NCBI GenBank assembly: GCA_026770025.1 | Contig: JAMXDE010000004.1 | Coordinates: 2,108,001 to 2,172,000 of the forward strand | Length of the DNA stretch: 64,000 bases | Origin: Craspedostauros australis | Lineage: Eukaryota; Bacillariophyta; Bacillariophyceae; Mastogloiales; Achnanthaceae | Direction of reading: 5' to 3' | Shown: piece by piece, positions 53,033-63,700 of the stretch | How the letters are laid out: each line of letters starts with the position of its first letter | Position numbering within the stretch: position 1 is the first letter of the stretch | Notes under the pieces: model-generated | Database searches by the model: none | Told to the model about the DNA's origin: nothing | Seen by the model: only the letters and a program-made list of their open reading frames with translations | Position numbers and translations under genes: made by a program

Positions 53033-55537
53033 ATGTCGTCAGCGGCGAATCCCACCACGCGCTTGGTTGGAGGCAGAGAGGCGTTGTTGTGGTCGTTGTT
53101 CGTGGTAGTGGTGGTAGTGATGTTCTGTGCATTCCAAATCCTTCTCAAATCTCATCACGGATTCTCACACTTCTTCGACAGGCCTCAGGACAACCAAGAG
53201 AGCTTCTCAGCTCTGCTCACAGAGCGATACAACACCTATTGTGCATGTGCGCTACGCTATCTATCAGACAAAAGGTTTGCTTGCAACACTCACAAGCACT
53301 CTCCTCTGCTGTTGTATTATTCTGTCCTGCACCACCATCGCAACAGCATGTTTCGGAATCGCCGCAGACACAGTCGCAGCCACCAGCAAGGCGAGAATGG
53401 TGACCCCAATCGGCGCCGAGCACATCGCAGGTCAACCGCCTCAGGCCGACAGTCGTTGTTCGCGGCAGATCACGACTCGCCAAATCTGGGCGCATCCAGC
53501 AGAGACGCGAACACAAGCAACGGCCAAAGAAGGGGCAGCCGCAGTCGTGGCCATGGCGAGAATGAGCCCGCCTTGCCATTCTCCGACGTGCTGGGGCCTG
53601 TGCCGAAGGACAGGTGGTATGCTCTTCGCAGACTGTCCATGCCGGGCACTGGCCGCCGCTGGATGTCATCTCGCAGCAGCGGCAGCGGCAGTGGCAGTGA
53701 TGACCGCGGCGATGGGCGACGGCGGAAGCGAAGAGGGAGGAATGACAGGGAAGACCAGGATCGCCGCCGTCGCCATCAGAACAGACGCATCGAAGAACTC
53801 GTCGCGGCTGAGATAGCCAGTCTCTTTCGTGACGATGATGATGGCGACGACGACGACGACGACAACGATGATGGGCGGAACATCACGCGCCTGTATGGGT
53901 CCGGCTTGAGCTCAGGGTTGGAGTTTCGTTACGATGCACATGGCGGAAGGAGTGGCGATCCCAGTGATCCTGCGCACTCAACCACACAACGTCGACGTCA
54001 CAGCCGTCGATCATCGTTTGTAACCACGTTGCGGAGAGCTTCCAACTCGTTTTTCTCGACTGAATCTCCCAGCAACAGCTCCCAGGCCAACCCGCTGTCC
54101 TTGTCATCAGGAAGGCGACACTCGACTCCATCGTCAACGGAAGCAGCAGCCAGCGCTGATGCGGTGACATTGCGGAGACCGCACCAGCATGTCGCGTCGG
54201 GCATTCTGCGCAACAGAAACACCGCCAACGATGGCGGCCGCGGAAACGCCGATAGCAGCGACGAAAACCAGAATGCTGGCAGCAACAACAACAATAGCAA
54301 CAATAGCAACGATGCTAGTAATCGCAATATTGGCGATCCAAGTCGAGGCAATGGTGTGAGGAATCGCCAGAACGGCAACGGCACAGGCAGAAGGCGGCAA
54401 AGGTCGAAACGCCGGCGTTCATTTTTCACGAGCTGGTTCGATCCCTTCGAAAGCATCTTCAATCACTATGGCCTGTTCGGCGATGGGCCCAAGTATTACG
54501 ACCACGAGTACATCACGCATGATGCCCAAGGCAACATCGTGCCAATCCACAACAGCCGATCGTCACCGGAAGGAGCAGTCATCTACAACAAGAGAAGGTA
54601 CCTCACCGACCTCGGCTTTGCGTCAGTCGCCATGATCCTCAGCGTCACCTTCATCGTTCTCATCATCCTCGGCGTCTTCGTCTCAGTCTTGACATTCGTC
54701 ATGGGATATGGCATGATCGTCATTCTAGCGCTTGGAGCTTTCGAATTCTGCAAGGACGTGCCGCACAACTCAAGACGCGCCATGGATGCAACGCATCATT
54801 CGCCCCTGCTGTGCTGCAGTGCCACGGGTGCCATCCTGGGCGCCAGCCACGCTGTCTGCACACATGGTGGAACGGCCAGCGACTTTCAAGTGACCTGGGG
54901 ACTTCTGGAGGGCGCCGCTTACGGGTTGAACATCGGCTGTTTGTGGCTCTTCGTGTTCGGAAACAGCTCCCGACCGACACTTGTCACTGCGACCGCTGTG
55001 AGACTTAGGGATCGCTTTCGCTCTTGCGTTTCGTTGTGGAGGGACCAACTCGTGAATCTGTCGCACTCGCTGCGGCACCGTTTCATGATCATCAACCAAC
55101 AGCAACTCGAAATGCCTGTCTCCAATTTGACCGCCAAGGATGAAACGAATGACGAAGCATCCGCAAAACCAAGGTCCACGTACGAAGACAACGACTTGGA
55201 GCGTCACGGGTGCATGATCTGCTTGGAACGATACAAAGAAGGGGAGGCCAAGCAGATGCTACCCTGCATGCACGGATTCCATCCTGCGTGCATTCAGCAA
55301 TGGATCAGCATCAGTAGCACATGCCCAATCTGCCGCATTTCCTTGGAAGAGCACGAACGAACGGTACCGCCAACAGATGGAACGTCGATGGCAGCACCAC
55401 GAGAACTGCGCGCTCGACGGACTCTGGCACCAAGAGCGCAAACAAGAAGACGGGCACAGAGCCCGCAGCGACAACTATACGTGCCGTCGCACACTCCATC
55501 ATTTTCCTACGGATTCCTCTCTAGCAGACGTCGATAA
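53033..55537 (+). CDS. Membrane RING-H2 E3 ubiquitin ligase
   Basis: 834 residues from ATG at 53033 (MSSAANPTTR). Membrane helix 1 is at about 20-37 (LLWSLFVVVVVVMFCAFQ). A long disordered Arg/Ser/Asn-rich loop with an acidic run (DDDDGDDDDDDNDD) follows. Two further helices are at about 525-575 (LGFASVAMILSVTFIVLIIL and VSVLTFVMGYGMIVILALGA), and a hydrophobic CCSATGAILGA to GLNIGCLWLFVFG region at about 595-645. The RING-H2 domain has C727, C730, C745, H747, H750, C753, C764 and C767 in C3H2C3 order, like Goliath/ATL-type ligases. It should transfer ubiquitin from an E2 to membrane clients. A downstream start at MFRNRRRHS (53348) is possible and would remove helix 1, so the true N-terminus is not certain. 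Confidence 0.88.
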   Translation: MSSAANPTTRLVGGREALLWSLFVVVVVVMFCAFQILLKSHHGFSHFFDRPQDNQESFSALLTERYNTYCACALRYLSDKRFACNTHKHSPLLLYYSVLHHHRNSMFRNRRRHSRSHQQGENGDPNRRRAHRRSTASGRQSLFAADHDSPNLGASSRDANTSNGQRRGSRSRGHGENEPALPFSDVLGPVPKDRWYALRRLSMPGTGRRWMSSRSSGSGSGSDDRGDGRRRKRRGRNDREDQDRRRRHQNRRIEELVAAEIASLFRDDDDGDDDDDDNDDGRNITRLYGSGLSSGLEFRYDAHGGRSGDPSDPAHSTTQRRRHSRRSSFVTTLRRASNSFFSTESPSNSSQANPLSLSSGRRHSTPSSTEAAASADAVTLRRPHQHVASGILRNRNTANDGGRGNADSSDENQNAGSNNNNSNNSNDASNRNIGDPSRGNGVRNRQNGNGTGRRRQRSKRRRSFFTSWFDPFESIFNHYGLFGDGPKYYDHEYITHDAQGNIVPIHNSRSSPEGAVIYNKRRYLTDLGFASVAMILSVTFIVLIILGVFVSVLTFVMGYGMIVILALGAFEFCKDVPHNSRRAMDATHHSPLLCCSATGAILGASHAVCTHGGTASDFQVTWGLLEGAAYGLNIGCLWLFVFGNSSRPTLVTATAVRLRDRFRSCVSLWRDQLVNLSHSLRHRFMIINQQQLEMPVSNLTAKDETNDEASAKPRSTYEDNDLERHGCMICLERYKEGEAKQMLPCMHGFHPACIQQWISISSTCPICRISLEEHERTVPPTDGTSMAAPRELRARRTLAPRAQTRRRAQSPQRQLYVPSHTPSFSYGFLSSRRR

Positions 55538-56044
55538 TGATCAAGATGTAGATCTTCCGCTGGTATTGGAATAGAGATGTTTAGAAAGTAGATCTGGTCT
55601 ACTCTTCCCTCGTGGGTATACTGAAGTGATGGGTAGCTTGTAGTCGTACGGTGCAAGTGCAGCTCGTGGCTTTGGCTCAGCCGTCGACGTCATCGGCACT
55701 TTCCGTGTCCGGGATGGTGTCAACGCTGATGGGGAATCTCCACAAGATCCCAACTGACACCCTCTTTCGTCGGTGTCAAACCGAAACCCGAATTCCGATT
55801 TATGTGTGGTGGATCGCGCGTGCGCGCGGACGAGCATGACCGATGACAGAGGATGAGATTGCTCACAGTTGCGCAATTCCAATACGAGCAAGGTGGATGT
55901 GTTTCGTGGCCACTCATTCTGTGTGTGCACACTTGACAAGCAATCATGCCAAACCACAAGGATCGATCGCGCTCATAGAGCGTCGCCAACATTGGTGTCG
56001 CCCCATCCATCATCGTCACACCTCTGATCAGTGCCACCAACAAC
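55538..56044. other. Spacer between tandem plus-strand genes
   Basis: No gene seen; likely 3' UTR of the RING gene and promoter of the hydroxyacid oxidase. Contains a short GCGCGTGCGCGCG alternating stretch near 55817. Confidence 0.55.
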
Positions 56045-57235
56045 ATGCCATCGCACGGCGGTACCTCAAGCAGCGCCCACACGACGGTCAATGTGGATCG
56101 TCTCCTCAACGTGGACGACTTCCAGGTGGCCGCCAAGCGCATCCTCCCGGTTGCGCGGTACGAGTACCTGGCGTCCGGAACCGATGATGAGCAGACCTTG
56201 CATGAAAATAGGTGGGCGTTCAAACGCTGGTTCTTGCGACCGCGCATGATGAGGCCGATTGGCAGGATAACCACGCGAACCTCCCTCTTCGGCGAGACCA
56301 TGTCCATGCCCGTCTTTGTCAGCCCGGCCGGTGTCCATGGGCTCTGCGAACCGGTCGGTGGGGAATGCACGACAGCGTCGACATGCGACGATGCCAACGT
56401 GCTGTTCTGTCTGTCCCAGCACTCGACACGCACAATCGAGCAGGTGGCGAGGGCGGCACCGAACGCCACGAAATGGTACCAGGCCTACATCCTCAAGAAT
56501 CGGGCAGTCACGCTGCACCTCGTGCAGCGCGCAGTGCGTGCCGGGTACAAGGGGATCTTCCTGACCGTGGATTCCTTGCGGTTTGGATACCGTGAGGCCG
56601 ACGATCGCAACGGCTTCAACGCCCTGCCCCCGCCCCATCGGTTGGTCAACTATGACGACACGGCCGCGGAGCTGGAGGAGACGTACAATGGCAAGACCAA
56701 GGGTGCGTGGGATCAGAATATCGAGCAGATGTTCGAACAGGACGTGACGTGGGACGACGTGAGATGGTTGAAGATGAAGGCCTGTCCCAACCTGCCGCTC
56801 GTCGTCAAGGGCATCATGACGGCCGAAGATGCCGAGCTGGCAATCGAGGCTGGCGCGGATGGTATCATGGTGTCGAATCATGGTGGCCGTCAGCTGGATG
56901 GTTGCATCTCGTCGATCGATGCGTTGCCCGAAGTCGTTACAGCGGTGGCTGGCCGCGTCCCAGTCCTGCTGGACGGTGGTGTACGTCGTGGAACTGATGT
57001 CGTGAAGGCGTTGGCATTGGGCGCAACGGCTGTCGGCCTTGGCAAGCCAATCTTCTTCGCTCTCTCGGTAGGTGGCAAGAAGGGTGTTGCCAGATTGTTG
57101 GCACTGTTGCAGAAAGAGATTGAAGCAGCGATGGCCCTGTGTGGATGCGAAACGGTGGATCACATTCACGCAAGTCTCGTCAGCAGGCACCCCGCTGGCA
57201 GTGCAACGACTTGTTACCTCCGGTCGTCGTTGTAG
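56045..57235 (+). CDS. FMN-dependent 2-hydroxyacid oxidase/dehydrogenase (glycolate/lactate type)
   Basis: 396 residues, close to the family's 360-390. It oxidises an (S)-2-hydroxyacid such as glycolate or lactate to the 2-oxoacid. Seen: Tyr41 in YEYLASGTDDEQT, MPVFVSPAGVHGL, KWYQAYILKNR (Gln146, Tyr148), TVDSLRFGYREADDRNGF, PLVVKGIMTAEDA (Lys255), the catalytic VSNHGGRQLDG (His279, Arg282), and LLDGGVRRGTDVVKALALGA (Asp310, Arg314). All FMN and substrate contacts are kept. The usual TVDTPRLGRREAD reads TVDSLRFGYREAD, a change near the FMN loop. The end, RSSL, is not a standard peroxisomal signal, and there is no clear mitochondrial presequence or cytochrome b5 domain, so location is open. 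In diatoms one paralogue serves photorespiration in peroxisome or mitochondrion. Confidence 0.94.
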   Translation: MPSHGGTSSSAHTTVNVDRLLNVDDFQVAAKRILPVARYEYLASGTDDEQTLHENRWAFKRWFLRPRMMRPIGRITTRTSLFGETMSMPVFVSPAGVHGLCEPVGGECTTASTCDDANVLFCLSQHSTRTIEQVARAAPNATKWYQAYILKNRAVTLHLVQRAVRAGYKGIFLTVDSLRFGYREADDRNGFNALPPPHRLVNYDDTAAELEETYNGKTKGAWDQNIEQMFEQDVTWDDVRWLKMKACPNLPLVVKGIMTAEDAELAIEAGADGIMVSNHGGRQLDGCISSIDALPEVVTAVAGRVPVLLDGGVRRGTDVVKALALGATAVGLGKPIFFALSVGGKKGVARLLALLQKEIEAAMALCGCETVDHIHASLVSRHPAGSATTCYLRSSL

Positions 57236-57498
57236 AAAAGAGAGAATTGTGATTACGAACTGCAAGTCGCTTCTTGCCTTCGTTGGCTTGATGAGTTGGA
57301 AAGAAATGATCGAACGGAGCACCCGGAGTGTATCATCGTATTTGCGAACGCTGCATCATCGTGCCAGCCATCGCGTGCCAGTGTCGCCGGAGGAACCATT
57401 ATCGTAGATAACACCACCAGCACCATCGCTGCCGCATAGTACGAAGAAAGTTGTGCACTTCGGTCTGCTCGAGAGTCTGGTCTAGTTTATAGTCAAAT

Positions 57499-58335
57499 CT
57501 ATGATTTCTTTTTATCCTCCACATTCAAATCCTTCTGGAAGTAGAGCCTCGGAGGTCTCCGCAGCTTCTTTTGTGCCGCCTTCGATAGTTTCGCCGTTTC
57601 ATCAATAATCCGCACAAAGTCCAAGCGTTCGTACATCTGAACCGCGGCCATGTTGTCCTTTTCGACTGCAAGAAACAGACAGGCAGACGATGTGGCGGCG
57701 TCACCAATCTCGACAGCCCCGTCATCGTCAAGGTCCGTTGCTGTCGCTGCTGCTGTCGTCCATATTGATTCTGATGCTGAGATGGATTCTTCGCATTGTA
57801 CCAAGTCCTCATCGCACCATTTCTTGCCGATCTTCATCGCCAACTTGACGAGCGTGCTGCCGATACCTCGTCTGCGGTAGTCGTTTGACACCGCGACGTT
57901 GGCAAGATACGGCATTTCCGGTCTCCCTTCCTCGCCATTGCCAGTGGGGATGGGGACCGGTGATGGCAAGATTCCCAATTCCATGAATCCGACGACATCA
58001 TCGCTGGATGCTGGATCCACGGTGACGATGAGTGAGTGCCTGGCACCCACATTGACTAGCTGTATCATGCGTTGATCAAGCATGCTGGTGTACTTGTCGT
58101 TGGAAATCTTGCGTTCAATGAAGTTCCATGACGCGATGTCTTCGAACGTCGTGGTGAGCAAGGTCGCGATCTGAGGAATGTCGGATGACTTGGCCGGTCG
58201 GTATTTCAGATTATTTGGTGCTTTGGTGGACAATGATTCCGTTGTTCGCAATGTGGACGCCATGACGAGCATGGCCAATGCCACACGCATCCAGATCTCC
58301 ATCTGTATTATTCCATTGCACATCATGGTTGCCAT
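57499..58335 (-). CDS. GNAT-family N-acetyltransferase with N-terminal targeting peptide
   Basis: 278 residues. The N-terminus (MRVALAMLVMASTLRTTES, from residue 16) looks like a signal or organelle leader, and the GNAT domain starts at LKYRPAKSSDIPQIATLLTTTF. The acetyl-CoA motif is YLANVAVSNDYRRRGIGSTLVKLA (R-R-R-G-I-G), and motif B is CLFLAVEKDNMAAVQMYERLDFV. An acidic insert of about 40 residues separates these. This layout resembles plastid-targeted GNATs of plants that acetylate protein N-termini or lysines. The substrate is not visible. It is convergent with the hydroxyacid oxidase (263-base spacer) and divergent from the rhodanese-methyltransferase (367 bases). Confidence 0.88.
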   Translation of the reverse strand: MATMMCNGIIQMEIWMRVALAMLVMASTLRTTESLSTKAPNNLKYRPAKSSDIPQIATLLTTTFEDIASWNFIERKISNDKYTSMLDQRMIQLVNVGARHSLIVTVDPASSDDVVGFMELGILPSPVPIPTGNGEEGRPEMPYLANVAVSNDYRRRGIGSTLVKLAMKIGKKWCDEDLVQCEESISASESIWTTAAATATDLDDDGAVEIGDAATSSACLFLAVEKDNMAAVQMYERLDFVRIIDETAKLSKAAQKKLRRPPRLYFQKDLNVEDKKKS

Positions 58336-58702
58336 TTAAATGATGTCACTTCTCGCACTAGCACGAGGGTACGTTCAAAGGGCCGTGATCTTCGGATGTG
58401 CGGAATGGACGTATTGGCACTGCTATTGATGGAGCGTCGTCATCGTTGTTGTCCTCGGCTGTGCTTCCGACGATGAGTGGCTTTTGATGTGTGCAAGAAA
58501 AGTGCGTATGTATTCGTGACTTGAAATCCCGTGACGATGGCGCGATTGATTCATGATGTTTGTCACGGAATCGATCAACCAACCCGTTCTCCACCAGAGG
58601 AAGCAGACATCACAGGGAAAGTGATCTCCAACCACATCCACATCCACATCCACATCCACATCCAACAGGAAGCAATCATCCTGACGGCCACAACGACGCA
58701 CG
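58336..58702. promoter_or_regulatory. Short divergent promoter between GNAT and rhodanese-methyltransferase genes
   Basis: Only 367 bases separate the two start codons, so both promoters must lie here. It includes the CCACAT tandem repeat at 58630-58664. Confidence 0.5.
58630..58664. repeat. (CCACAT)n hexamer repeat
   Basis: About five head-to-tail CCACAT units ending 39 bases before the ATG at 58703. Confidence 0.85.
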
Positions 58703-60127
58703 ATGGAACATGCCGACAACGAAGCAAGCCACACCTTCGACGTCGCTTCGCCGAAGTACTGGTGGGACGATGCGCGGGATACCCGTGCTAGCACTGGCGC
58801 AAACAAGCAGCATGGCGATCCTTCAGACCCGTCGTATCGACTGCCCGTCTTGGATATTCGCGACGAAAGAGAGCACGCATTGAATCGTATTGAGCGGCCA
58901 CAGGAGCGCAATGGAGGGTGCAGAACGATACATTCGAGTTCTTACAACGCGCTGTGCGTCGTTCATATTCCGCTGCACTTCCTACCGGATCGCAACTTCG
59001 AACTACCCGCACGGCATTTGCCGTTCGCTGTGCTGGCGCAAGATGACAAAGAGTTGCTGCAGTTGCAGCAGATCATGTCGCGACGACGCAAGAAGCGGAA
59101 GCGCAATGTGCCGAATTCGAAGTCTTCCAAATCGGCAAAGGGAGAGGCGTCGTCTTCGAATGATGGGCAGGAAAAACAACCTGCGATGCTTTGGAAGGTC
59201 CCATACGTCATGCTGGGGGATGATCCAATGACGTGGGCTGAAGTCAAAGAACTTGGTCTGCATGCCACTGGATCCACGGAATGCAACAACGACAGTGCGA
59301 AACAAGATGGTGGTGGGCCGCACAAACCACACCCCGTAGATTTCCCCTTCCCACGGCTGTGGCAACCAGATCCCATGGTTGCCAACGTGCTCGTCCCATT
59401 GCTCCAAAAAGACTATGCGGCATTCCAATCACGTGCATCATGCAGAACTGGCCACGCATCAGTCACAACGAACAAATTCGAGATATGGGATTTGGCCAGC
59501 GGAGCAGGCAGAGATGTTGCGTATGTCGCCGAAACGATCATAGCCAATGGCAACGTGCCGCTATCTCACAACGGTGATGGTCCCAGTCACGACCAACAAT
59601 TGTCTGTCGTCGCCATCGACCATCGGTATCGAAAGGACGCTGATATCGAGCAGCTGACATCCTTCTTTGAACGACGAGGAGTTGCATCGGCAGCCAAGTA
59701 TGCCTGTCTGGATGCTTCGAATTGGATGAACGTGGAGACGAACATGTTGGCCCAGCACAATTCAGAAGCATCGCGAGATGCAAACGCCACCACCGCATCA
59801 CCGTCATCGTCGTCATTGCCATTATCACATCTGCACGCAATTTACTGCGTCCGATTTTGGAAGCCCGAATTGGTTCGATCCATCGCGACTGCCACAAAAG
59901 AAACAAGCCTGCGGATTGGCAGAGGCACAATATTTGCAATCTCCCATTTCTGCAAACCAACCGTGGGAGCTGCATGGGATTTCGCCCATCCCTCCGAAAA
60001 GACCGTCCTCGAGCGACACCAACTTCGAGATCTTTTTGCGAGTGCATGGGAAATCTTGCATGATGAGATCGCGATGGACTCCGATCATGGACGCACCATG
60101 ATCCACTTCGTGGCACGAAAGTTGTGA
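58703..60127 (+). CDS. Rhodanese-like domain fused to SAM-dependent methyltransferase
   Basis: 474 residues. Residues about 45-115 look rhodanese-like: LPVLDIRDEREHALNRI, ALCVVHIPLHFLPDRNFELPARHLPFAVL. I see no Cys in an active-site loop position, so sulfur transfer is doubtful. A basic linker (RRRKKRKRN) leads to a methyltransferase domain with motif I IWDLASGAGRDVAYVAE (about 257-273), VVAIDHRYRKD, LHAIYCVRFWKPELV, and a C-terminal GTIFAISHFCKP and HDEIAMDSDHGRTMIHFVARK. The DLASGxGRD form is like TehB and TPMT-type small-molecule methyltransferases. Similar rhodanese-methyltransferase fusions occur in other eukaryotes; their substrate is not known to me. Confidence 0.82.
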   Translation: MEHADNEASHTFDVASPKYWWDDARDTRASTGANKQHGDPSDPSYRLPVLDIRDEREHALNRIERPQERNGGCRTIHSSSYNALCVVHIPLHFLPDRNFELPARHLPFAVLAQDDKELLQLQQIMSRRRKKRKRNVPNSKSSKSAKGEASSSNDGQEKQPAMLWKVPYVMLGDDPMTWAEVKELGLHATGSTECNNDSAKQDGGGPHKPHPVDFPFPRLWQPDPMVANVLVPLLQKDYAAFQSRASCRTGHASVTTNKFEIWDLASGAGRDVAYVAETIIANGNVPLSHNGDGPSHDQQLSVVAIDHRYRKDADIEQLTSFFERRGVASAAKYACLDASNWMNVETNMLAQHNSEASRDANATTASPSSSSLPLSHLHAIYCVRFWKPELVRSIATATKETSLRIGRGTIFAISHFCKPTVGAAWDFAHPSEKTVLERHQLRDLFASAWEILHDEIAMDSDHGRTMIHFVARKL

Positions 60128-60715
60128 TCGTGGTGGCGGTTACGAAGTGCTTTAAATACGAACATGATCACGATAGAGCAGGGTCCGAGACTCGCAGTCA
60201 TGAAATAGTGTCGTTGTAGTCGAGGAATGATGACGGGGTGGGGTGTGGCCGTAGCGACTGAAATGATCTTTGAACTTTGTCCCATCTCCTCTAGATATAT
60301 TCAGTGTAGATTCTTCTTCTTGAAGGACTGACGTAGTCCTAATTCAACTCGCATGAAATTCAGAAACAAGGGGAAAAGCTCAACTTGGGAAGTGACGAAT
60401 CCGCACAATTCGCTGCTTCGTTGTCGGTGTTGGCAGGAACGCTTTTCACATGAGGGGGCAGACACATGACTGCGCATGGGTGATCGAGTACAAGAGAGGG
60501 AGAGAGTGGGATGACTGGGAAGAGAGGATGCTTCTGCCGCGCAAGAAGAAGTCATTCACATGTGCAGCCATCCGCGCATCGAGAGCCACACCCGAGTACG
60601 AGCAGGAAGCACTGTCCATTCATTCACACACAGGCACACATCGTCATGCTCCAGCGATTGGACGAGAGAACGAAGTGTTGTCAGACCAAGGTGAAAAGCA
60701 ACGACCGAAGGCAGA
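60128..60715. other. Spacer between tandem plus-strand genes
   Basis: No gene seen. GA-rich on the plus strand near 60490-60530. Confidence 0.55.
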
Positions 60716-63700
60716 ATGGGTGTGATTGAGAGTGATGCGCAGAGAGGTGGGGGTCAACAACTGGGTGGGGCGCCACAGTGGCTGGATCGTAGCCAGGATG
60801 TTGAAGGGAGGTCTCGATCAGGTGATGATGGATTGCACGAGCCGAATCGCATGAGCCTGGAAGGCCACGGTGAAGGGAGCCATCATATCTACAGCGACAA
60901 CGACGAGGATGACGAGGATGACGATGCCAGAGAGATCTTTGATGCCATAAACGAGCGCTACGGTGGCAACTCGGAACCATCTACTGCACCTCCGCATAAG
61001 CCACAGGGGAAAATTCGCAAAAGCCGTCGCATCACGCAAAGGAGACAGACTCACATCGATCGCATGGCGAAGAAGAGCGGAGCAGGCGCGGTGGCAGCAT
61101 CGGAACCCGATGACCGCATGGAGGCCAAGATGAGAGGATCCGGCCATCAGCTCATTGTTGGAGGTAAGCGTTTGGAAGGCGCGGCAAGACAGCAACGCCG
61201 ACATGACGAGCTGCAAGATAGCATAAAGAGGGATGTGGCAAACGAGAGCAAGGCAGCGTTGGCAGCCAACGAGACGGCCAGATATGCTCGCAAGATGGAA
61301 GGGGACACAGGGGTGCAGTCGACGACGAAGGCATCAAAGACAGTGTCGGGAGCAACAACGGTTGGCGCAGTGTCAGTTCCAGCGCGATCGAAAGAGAAAA
61401 TGAAGCGCGATGGGGATGTCAGCAGCCGAGAACGATGGATCAACGAAATGCTAGATGAGTCGGGCGACTCCCAGCCAACAGAAGAGAAGAAAATCACCAT
61501 CAATCGTCGCAGCAACGACAAAAGCAACGATCGTGATGATCTCGCCAAGAAAAAGAATGGTGATCACTCGCCTCCCGTCTTCGTTGATGCCGCGACATCA
61601 TCCTTGCGCATGATCCAAATGAACCGATCGGGCAGCAGTGGGAAGGATTCCGAATCCTCCGTTGGAAAAGCAACTCCAACTGCGGCTCTGTCTCCGTCAA
61701 TGGCATCACCTCAAGATGATCCGGCCTCCGCGTCGAATTCAAGGGTTGATGAGCAAACCATTTCCGCAATTGACGCCTCCACGCACGTGGCTACGAGTAC
61801 AGAAGAGGCACCTGTCCATTCTCACGATGTTGATCTTTCCACAGATGGAAACGCAACCCAAGATCAACTCGCGACACCGGAAATGATGGAAGCGGATGTG
61901 GTGGCAGTCGCGGCTCAAACAGTGGAGGACAGCCGGTTGGAAAGTCTCGAAGAGTTTCGCCATCGCATCCGTTCCGAATTCAATGAGGAGCGCGAAAGGA
62001 TGACAAATGAAATCCGAAGAGATGTCCAACGCGATATCTTCACCAACGTCGTCAGCGGTGAAGTTATCAAAGAGGATAATGCCGCTAATGACAACGGAGA
62101 CGTCGACGGGGATCGAGACGTACCGTTGGGGAATGCAGACGGCGATGGCTCGAAGTTACCTGGAGAATCTGGTCGCAGAAGCGAACAAGAAGATCTGGAT
62201 GCGAGAATCGCCGAAGCAATGTCCTCCAAGAAGAAGAAGAACAGAATGATCATTGCCGGTTTGGTCTGCCTCTTGGTGGCGATTGCTGGCGGAGTGGCTG
62301 GTGTCTTTGCAACCCAGTCGTCAGGAGGTGGCGGCGGCGGCAGCAGCAGCAACCCTGGAACAACTGACCCTCCTCAACAACAGCCCTTGGTGACGCAGTT
62401 GCCATCCGCAGTACCATCGAAGCTGCCGACACTCGTCCCATCGGTTTCGCCAACAGCGTTTCCACGATTGAATCTGCCGACGGGTCCTCCCATCGAAGAA
62501 ATCAAAATAGAGGACTTCATGCGAGACTTGGCCGTGAACATTTCTGGTGCCAAAGCCCTGGACGAGCTCACACCGCAGTACAAAGCGTGGACGTGGGTCG
62601 CAGAAATGGACAATGAGTACCCGTCGAACTTCGACGAAGAGTTTTTGACGGACAGGTACGCCCTCACTGTGATGTACTACGCTCTGGATGGCCTGTCCTG
62701 GGGCTCCAACTTCAACTTCCTGCAAGGGTTGCACATCTGCGACTGGAATGATGTCAACCCGGAGGCAGATTCGGCCACTTACGGCTTTGTCTGCGAAAGC
62801 AACAAGCAGTCTCGTCGATTCATCATGAACAGCAACAACGTCGGCGGGTACATACCAACCGAAATCTTCCTGTTGGATCTCCTGGTCATCGAATTGGACA
62901 GCAATCAAGTGGGTAGTGCGATTCCGGATGGGTGGGAGCAAATGTCCAATCTGCAACGGCTGTCATTGGCGAACAATAACATCACCGGGGCTATTCCGAC
63001 CGGAATCAGTGGCCTCAACGAGCTCCGATCCATCGATTTGTCGGGCAATGAATTGAATGGCCACATCCCAGCATTCTCGAGCGCGAACACCGTTCTGGAA
63101 TCAGTCAGTTTGGTGAGTGTGCGACAATGCGATCTTTTTGGTGAACTGCGACATCGGGAGTGTATGTTTTGCTCAGGCGGTGCCTCAGCTGCAGCAACGT
63201 TTGAGGCGGACGTTCATTTCCTTGTGATCGTCTGCTTGCATGTGATTTGACAACGTACTCGTAACTCACTCTCGTGTGCAATGGTTGGCCTTTCTTGGAC
63301 GTCCCGCTCCAACGCATCTATCTTCGCACCAAAAACAACACACAACACATAACAGCAACAACAAGATTGCGGCGTGCTGTATGGGAACATCGAAACCATT
63401 CTCGACTCCATCCAAGGTGATCGTCTGCGAGAGTTTAATGGTAAGTCCAAAATCTGCATGGTTGGAGTACTGAAACGACAAAGCATGTTGGTTCTCATGC
63501 CTGCATACACGCATGTATGTATGGAAAGGCTTACGCATTGTTGGGCTGGACTGTCGCGTCACGAACTGACAGTTTTGGACGATGCAACCATCTGCCTCCT
63601 TTGAATTCAATCGACGTTGCGTGCTCACGTATAACTAACGCGCGATATTGTTTGTTTGGTACTCGTTCGCGATCAATTCATTGTGGCAATGAAAGCTGGT

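Noticed and set aside
56066-57322. 418-codon frame on the minus strand opposite the hydroxyacid oxidase
   Set aside because: The plus strand carries a complete, well-conserved FMN enzyme. The opposite frame is His/Arg-rich and has no domain; it is a by-product of codon choice.
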